Shown: positions 61,701 through 64,000 of the stretch, in pieces
Numbering within the stretch: position 1 is the stretch's first letter
Layout of the letters: each line of letters starts with the position of its first letter
NCBI GenBank assembly: GCA_008360975.2
Contig: CM039182.1
Coordinates: 20,618,324 to 20,682,323, forward strand
Direction: 5' to 3'
From: Lichenostomus cassidix
Taxonomy: Eukaryota; Chordata; Aves; Passeriformes; Meliphagidae
DNA length: 64,000 nucleotides
The notes under the pieces: model-generated
Told to the model about the DNA's origin: nothing
Databases searched by the model: none
The model's input: the letters and a program-made list of their open reading frames with translations, nothing else
Program-made: the position numbers and the translations under genes

Positions 61701-61917
61701 GACTGTTCCAGTTTAGATGATATCTTAGTTGGTGCCCCTCTCTTTATGGAACGAGAATTTGAGAGCAAGCCGAAAGAAGTTGGGCAAGTTTATTTGTACC
61801 TGCAAGAAAATGCATTTCTCTTCCAAGATGCGCAAATTCTGACCGGCACTGAAGTGTTTGGTAGATTTGGCAGTGCAATCACACACCTCGGAGATCTCAA
61901 TCAAGACGGATATAATG
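34534..61917 (+). CDS. ITGA8: ITGA8, integrin alpha-8 precursor, N-terminal twelve coding exons
   Basis: Twelve GT-AG exons join in frame into 391 codons plus one base. The product matches integrin alpha-8 throughout, and alpha-V is the next best family member. Residues 1-30 are a signal peptide (basic RGRPRRRQH, then a Leu-rich core). The mature chain starts at FNLDEEK. FG-GAP blades follow: YFGYSV...VGAP (blade 1), WFGATV...CAP (2), GFSLDF...GGPGSFYW (3), MGYSV...AGVPR (4), YFGYTV...VGAP (5) and RFGSAI (6, cut by the edge). Calcium loops are D318-x-N-x-D-G-x-x-D326 and D384-x-N-x-D-G in blade 6. N-glycosylation sequons are at N73, N111, N166, N228, N291 and N300. The protein pairs with beta-1 at the cell surface and binds RGD ligands such as nephronectin, fibronectin and tenascin. 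Thigh, calf, membrane and tail exons lie beyond the window. Confidence 0.96.
34867..34991 (+). CDS. ITGA8: ITGA8 exon 2: blade 1 end and Cys loop
   Basis: A 125-base exon after tttcgcag, donor gtaagt, leaving in phase 1. It encodes [19 protein letters not shown] and then a Cys loop (C88 to C95) and IPFDNT. Intron 1 before it is only 148 bases and GC-rich. The loop between the two cysteines is shorter than in human alpha-8 as I recall it. Confidence 0.95.
41010..41024. repeat. Poly-T tract (T15)
   Basis: A run of 15 T in ITGA8 intron 2. Confidence 0.95.
42368..42431 (-). mobile_element. CR1 LINE remnant
   Basis: GAATCATTTGGGTTGGAAAA, then GACCTCTAAGATCATGGAGT, is the reverse complement of the CR1 3' end. 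It is a short, decayed remnant in ITGA8 intron 2. Confidence 0.85.
45772..45791. repeat. Poly-T tract (T16) followed by gcag
   Basis: Sixteen T then GCAG, mimicking a strong 3' splice site about 270 bases before exon 3. Confidence 0.9.
46059..46159 (+). CDS. ITGA8: ITGA8 exon 3: blade 2
   Basis: A 101-base exon with acceptor tttatcag and donor gtaagt, entering in phase 1 and leaving in phase 0. It encodes residues 104-137: [16 protein letters not shown], then [18 protein letters not shown]. It holds the sequon N111-G-T and the FG part of the second FG-GAP repeat. Confidence 0.95.
46160..48716. other. ITGA8: ITGA8 intron 3
   Basis: A 2.6-kb phase 0 intron. It carries a cluster of nested inverted repeats at 48257-48310 and a small hairpin at 48375-48391. 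Confidence 0.85.
48257..48310. repeat. Nested inverted repeats
   Basis: TACCAGGAC (48265-48273) pairs with GTCCTGGTA (48283-48291). The overlapping TTGGTCCTGG (48280-48289) also pairs perfectly with CCAGGACCAA (48300-48309). AAGATCT and AGATCTT form a third pair. It is intronic and of unknown role. Confidence 0.8.
48717..48840 (+). CDS. ITGA8: ITGA8 exon 4: blade 2 to 3
   Basis: A 124-base exon after tttttatag, donor gtaagt, phase 0 to 1. It encodes residues 138-178: [18 protein letters not shown], then [21 protein letters not shown]. Cysteines 139, 160 and 176 are the conserved disulfide cysteines of this part of the propeller. The sequon N166-F-S is present. Confidence 0.96.
48841..50281. 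other. ITGA8: ITGA8 intron 4
   Basis: A 1.4-kb phase 1 intron. Nothing beyond splice signals was recognised. Confidence 0.9.
50282..50343 (+). CDS. ITGA8: ITGA8 exon 5: ligand-pocket loop
   Basis: A 62-base exon after ataattgcag, donor gtgaga, phase 1 to 0. It encodes [15 protein letters not shown] and then SLDFYK (residues 179-199). It aligns with the alpha-V loop holding Asp150. Here that position is Glu184. Confidence 0.95.
50344..51296. other. ITGA8: ITGA8 intron 5
   Basis: A 953-base phase 0 intron with a long T-rich stretch before the acceptor. Nothing else was recognised. Confidence 0.9.
51297..51342 (+). CDS. ITGA8: ITGA8 exon 6: blade 3 core
   Basis: A 46-base exon after ctttttgtag, donor gtatgt, phase 0 to 1. 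It encodes [15 protein letters not shown] plus the first base of Gly215. Tyr212 aligns with alpha-V Tyr178 on the propeller's ligand face. Confidence 0.95.
51343..52259. other. ITGA8: ITGA8 intron 6
   Basis: A 917-base phase 1 intron with no recognisable element. Confidence 0.9.
52260..52385 (+). CDS. ITGA8: ITGA8 exon 7: blade 3 to 4 with RGD-Arg aspartate
   Basis: A 126-base exon after gaatccag, donor gtaagc, phase 1 to 1. It encodes [17 protein letters not shown], then [18 protein letters not shown] and SYDDNYM. Asp252 in YDDNY aligns with alpha-V Asp218, which contacts the Arg of RGD. The sequon N228-Y-S is present. Confidence 0.95.
52386..53504. other. ITGA8: ITGA8 intron 7
   Basis: A 1.1-kb phase 1 intron with no recognisable element. 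Confidence 0.9.
53505..53549 (+). CDS. ITGA8: ITGA8 exon 8: blade 4
   Basis: A 45-base exon after tttaaacag, donor gtaaga, phase 1 to 1. It encodes [15 protein letters not shown]. In alpha-V this segment is a calcium loop. Here the key positions are E264, T266, D268 and S269, a degenerate version. Confidence 0.94.
53550..54916. other. ITGA8: ITGA8 intron 8
   Basis: A 1.4-kb phase 1 intron. An 87-codon frame at 54235-54498 shows no similarity and is taken as chance. Confidence 0.9.
54917..54960 (+). CDS. ITGA8: ITGA8 exon 9: blade 4 end
   Basis: A 44-base exon after cctttcag, donor gtatgt, phase 1 to 0. It encodes [15 protein letters not shown]. It would be missed by size-based exon finding, but the frame and the match to alpha-8 are exact. 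Confidence 0.94.
54961..55909. other. ITGA8: ITGA8 intron 9
   Basis: A 949-base phase 0 intron with a TA/GTA-rich patch near 55560-55605. Nothing else was recognised. Confidence 0.9.
55910..55966 (+). CDS. ITGA8: ITGA8 exon 10
   Basis: A 57-base exon after ctgttaccag, donor gtaatg, phase 0 to 0. It encodes [19 protein letters not shown] with two sequons (N291 and N300). A gtgagc inside the exon could act as an earlier donor, but it would break the conserved GEQMASYFG junction. Confidence 0.95.
56151..56203 (+). CDS. ITGA8: ITGA8 exon 11: blade 5 calcium loop
   Basis: A 53-base exon after ttattttcag, donor gtaggt, phase 0 to 2. It encodes [18 protein letters not shown]. It starts the canonical loop D318-V-N320-N-D322-G, which is completed by the next exon. 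Confidence 0.95.
58750..58764. repeat. Poly-A tract (A15)
   Basis: A run of 15 A in ITGA8 intron 11. Confidence 0.95.
61416..61615 (+). mobile_element. CR1 LINE fragment
   Basis: Contains GCCCAGAGAGGTTGTG and GGAGATATTCAAAACTGGAC, hallmark blocks of the CR1 3' region, followed by a decayed tail. It lies about 97 bases upstream of ITGA8 exon 12. Confidence 0.85.
61712..61917 (+). CDS. ITGA8: ITGA8 exon 12: blades 5 and 6
   Basis: A 206-base exon, the longest here, after ctgttccag with donor gtaact, phase 2 to 1. It begins [19 protein letters not shown] and ends [18 protein letters not shown], with a split codon starting with G that should become Asp. It holds the GAP of repeat 5 and the FG and calcium loop of repeat 6. 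Confidence 0.96.
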
Positions 61918-64000
61918 GTAACTTGTATGTAATGTAGTATATCTCTGCTTAGCATTGAAATTAAAAATGCCTAAGCAGCAAATATCAAGTGTGCAGTGCT
62001 GGAAAAGGCTTTTTAGCATACAAACACCTTTGAAATTAATGAGAATTTACACTAATGCTAATGAAACTAATATTGAGAGCCAAATCATTAAAAGCTGACT
62101 GATCAGAGGGCAGTTATATTGACTACAGTGGAATTTTTACTAAATATTAGTATGTTCATTTGAATAAAAATATTTTTTGTGTTATCGCTATAATAACATT
62201 TAATTACTTAGTTAAGATGTTTCATTTTTTAAAAGCAGAGTTCTCTCAAATACTTGGAGGAGTTTGATAACTGAATGAGGCTCAGTACATGGAGCATTTT
62301 GTCAACAATGAAAGAATTGGGCAAGTACAGAAGTACTATTTTGGAATCAGCCTTCCACTGGTACTTAAGTACTAAAAGAAACAGGTGCCTAATGGGTTCT
62401 TTTCCAAATGTTTCTGGTACATGCACACAACAAAATGTTCATGTAAGTTAACTGGCACCCTACATTCAAGCAAACAGTGCAACTAAACTAACTGCTTGAT
62501 TACCTGAGGTAGCTGGGATGCCTTGAGCACCTAGAGTTAGCCTCCTAGACATGGTACAGTAGCACCTCGGTTTTCCCTGCATGCATTTCCTGACTTATTA
62601 TTTCTAGGATGTTAGGGATATTCAGTGCAGGCATCTCTGCATCTAAAACGCAAAGAAGTTTTTTCTGGAGGAGCTGTTTTGCACAGTAGTCTTTAGAGTA
62701 GTTGTCCTGCTGAGGAAAAATGAATGGACTTTGCTCCTCCTTAACTTGAGGGCTGTTTTGCACTGTGCTCTGGCCCCTAGCTTCGAGGGCAATGTCCTCA
62801 TTGTGTGGCTGCTGTGCAAGGGATCAGTGATGTCAGGAGTCATAGAATTGCATTGGGGTTCAGAGTGCACAAAATATGAATACCATCCTGTGGGTAGCAG
62901 CCATTGGATTGTGACAGCAGAGATCACCCGCACTGGCTTGTGCTGGAATCCCACCGTGGAGTTCAGCAAAGCTGAACCTCATGGTGGAGAATTCAAGCTT
63001 TCTACCTTTGAGCAGATACCCTCAGCTACTCTAGGCAGGACGTGTTGGTCTCCCTTCTCTCCAGAATTCAGATGAGGCAGGAAGGAGACATTCCTGCTTT
63101 TGTCTGTCGCTGTATAAAGACTGAGAAAGCTCTAGAGCCAAAGTCTTCTTCTTCGTAACTGAATATGCCAGTCATAGAGCTTTGGTGCACTTCTGCCATT
63201 GCAGTGAAGCTACAGAGTCTAGGTGCTCAGTTTAAGTTTAATAAAGAAGTCCAGCATCAGCTCCTAGATCAGAACCCCAAAATGAGAGCTATAGATACAT
63301 ATCCTCTTTTGCTTCCTATTGGCTAACTCAGCTAGTACAGCTGTTGAATCTCAATCTAGACACAATTGTCTCCAGATCCTATGCATAGAAACTAAGAAGA
63401 GCACTGTGAGTTCTGCTTCTTGGCTATGGCAGGTCATTTGTGAGGAGTGAAGTGTTTAATTTCACAGTGCCTAAGGCCTGTGAAATTCCTGACACAGTAC
63501 TATTCCTATTTCTTAATAAGATGATGAATTTTTATAGATGAAAACATGATATTCTATTGTTGCCTTTTGCATTTTGAAGTATTGGATGTTTGAGGGGGTG
63601 AAGGTTTTTGTCCATGTAGAATACGTTATCTGGGAAAAGAAAATTAGTTTTATCTAACAGCTGCTCCTTATTAACTAGTTGATAAAGGAAATTAAGGAAA
63701 ATTTGTGCCTGTTTAAAAATATGAAAGTAAAAGCAGGCATTCATTTGATCTTGGTTTACTAAAGCTAATTAACTGTCCTGGAAATATGTAAAGGAATCCA
63801 ATGTGGACTGACTATTTAGTATAATTCAATAACCTCTTCATAGGATTATTTTATAAGCTTTTGTCATGAAAGTTTGACACAGAAAAGACACTGCAAACAT
63901 CCTTTATATTTGCCTTTAAACTAGAATACCTACAGAAGTACAAAATGTTGAAGCTCTTGCATGTTTGTAGCAGAAGCGATTTGTGTCTGTTTTCCTGCAG
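61918..64000. other. ITGA8: ITGA8 intron 12 to window edge
   Basis: A phase 1 intron starting gtaact. A 114-codon frame at 62731-63075 has no recognisable similarity. The intron appears to end exactly at the window edge. Confidence 0.8.
63980..64000 (+). promoter_or_regulatory. ITGA8: Probable 3' splice acceptor of next ITGA8 exon
   Basis: The last bases form a pyrimidine-rich tract ending tttcctgcag. The next ITGA8 exon would start at the first base beyond the window and must supply the last two bases of the split Asp392 codon. Confidence 0.55.

Larger units (their letters stand above)
56204..61711. other. ITGA8: ITGA8 intron 11, about 5.5 kb
   Basis: A phase 2 intron with an A15 run (58750-58764) and a CR1 fragment ending about 100 bases before exon 12. 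No extra exon was recognised. Confidence 0.87.

Noticed and set aside
62731..63075. 114-codon frame in ITGA8 intron 12, with 108-codon antisense partner
   Set aside because: Looks like diverged non-coding sequence. It does not match the integrin continuation expected after blade 6.
1..64000. Bacterial-type features, CRISPR arrays, tRNA/rRNA genes, intact retroviral genes
   Set aside because: None seen. The window is a vertebrate chromosome with spliced genes, and only LINE fragments were recognised.

Overview
The window looks like a piece of a bird chromosome. It is AT-rich, its genes are split by long GT-AG introns, and it carries diverged fragments of CR1, the main avian LINE, with the typical 3' end. 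The proteins are very close to their vertebrate orthologues. A galliform such as chicken is plausible, but the species cannot be fixed from this sequence alone.

Two protein genes lie head-to-tail on the + strand. Positions 325-27589 hold the last six coding exons of MINDY3 (FAM188A), a deubiquitinase. They encode 178 residues, equivalent to human residues 268-445 with no length change, and include the catalytic histidine. A 3' UTR follows, with AATAAA at 28492. After about 5.5 kb without recognisable genes comes a GC- and CpG-rich promoter island at about 34010-35080. It contains a (GGCTC)n pentanucleotide repeat and a good CTCF-like motif. ITGA8 (integrin alpha-8) starts in the island, with its ATG at 34534. 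Twelve coding exons fit the window (34534-61917). They encode the signal peptide and most of the seven-bladed beta-propeller head (391 codons plus one base). The gene continues past the right edge, and the last bases of the window look like a splice acceptor.

The same gene order and orientation (MINDY3 then ITGA8) is known from human 10p13, so this is conserved synteny. The two products act in different places. MINDY3 trims K48-linked ubiquitin inside the cell, and ITGA8 pairs with beta-1 integrin at the surface to bind RGD ligands. Nothing here suggests that they work together.

Everything else is intron or intergenic DNA: three CR1 fragments, one older CR1/L3-like fossil, TA and poly-T/A tracts, and some small palindromes. 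I saw no RNA genes, no CRISPR, no intact mobile element and no convincing third gene. I found no undescribed biological system. The points most worth a second look are the promoter pentanucleotide repeat next to the CTCF-like motif, and a few residue-level differences in the alpha-8 ligand-binding head.
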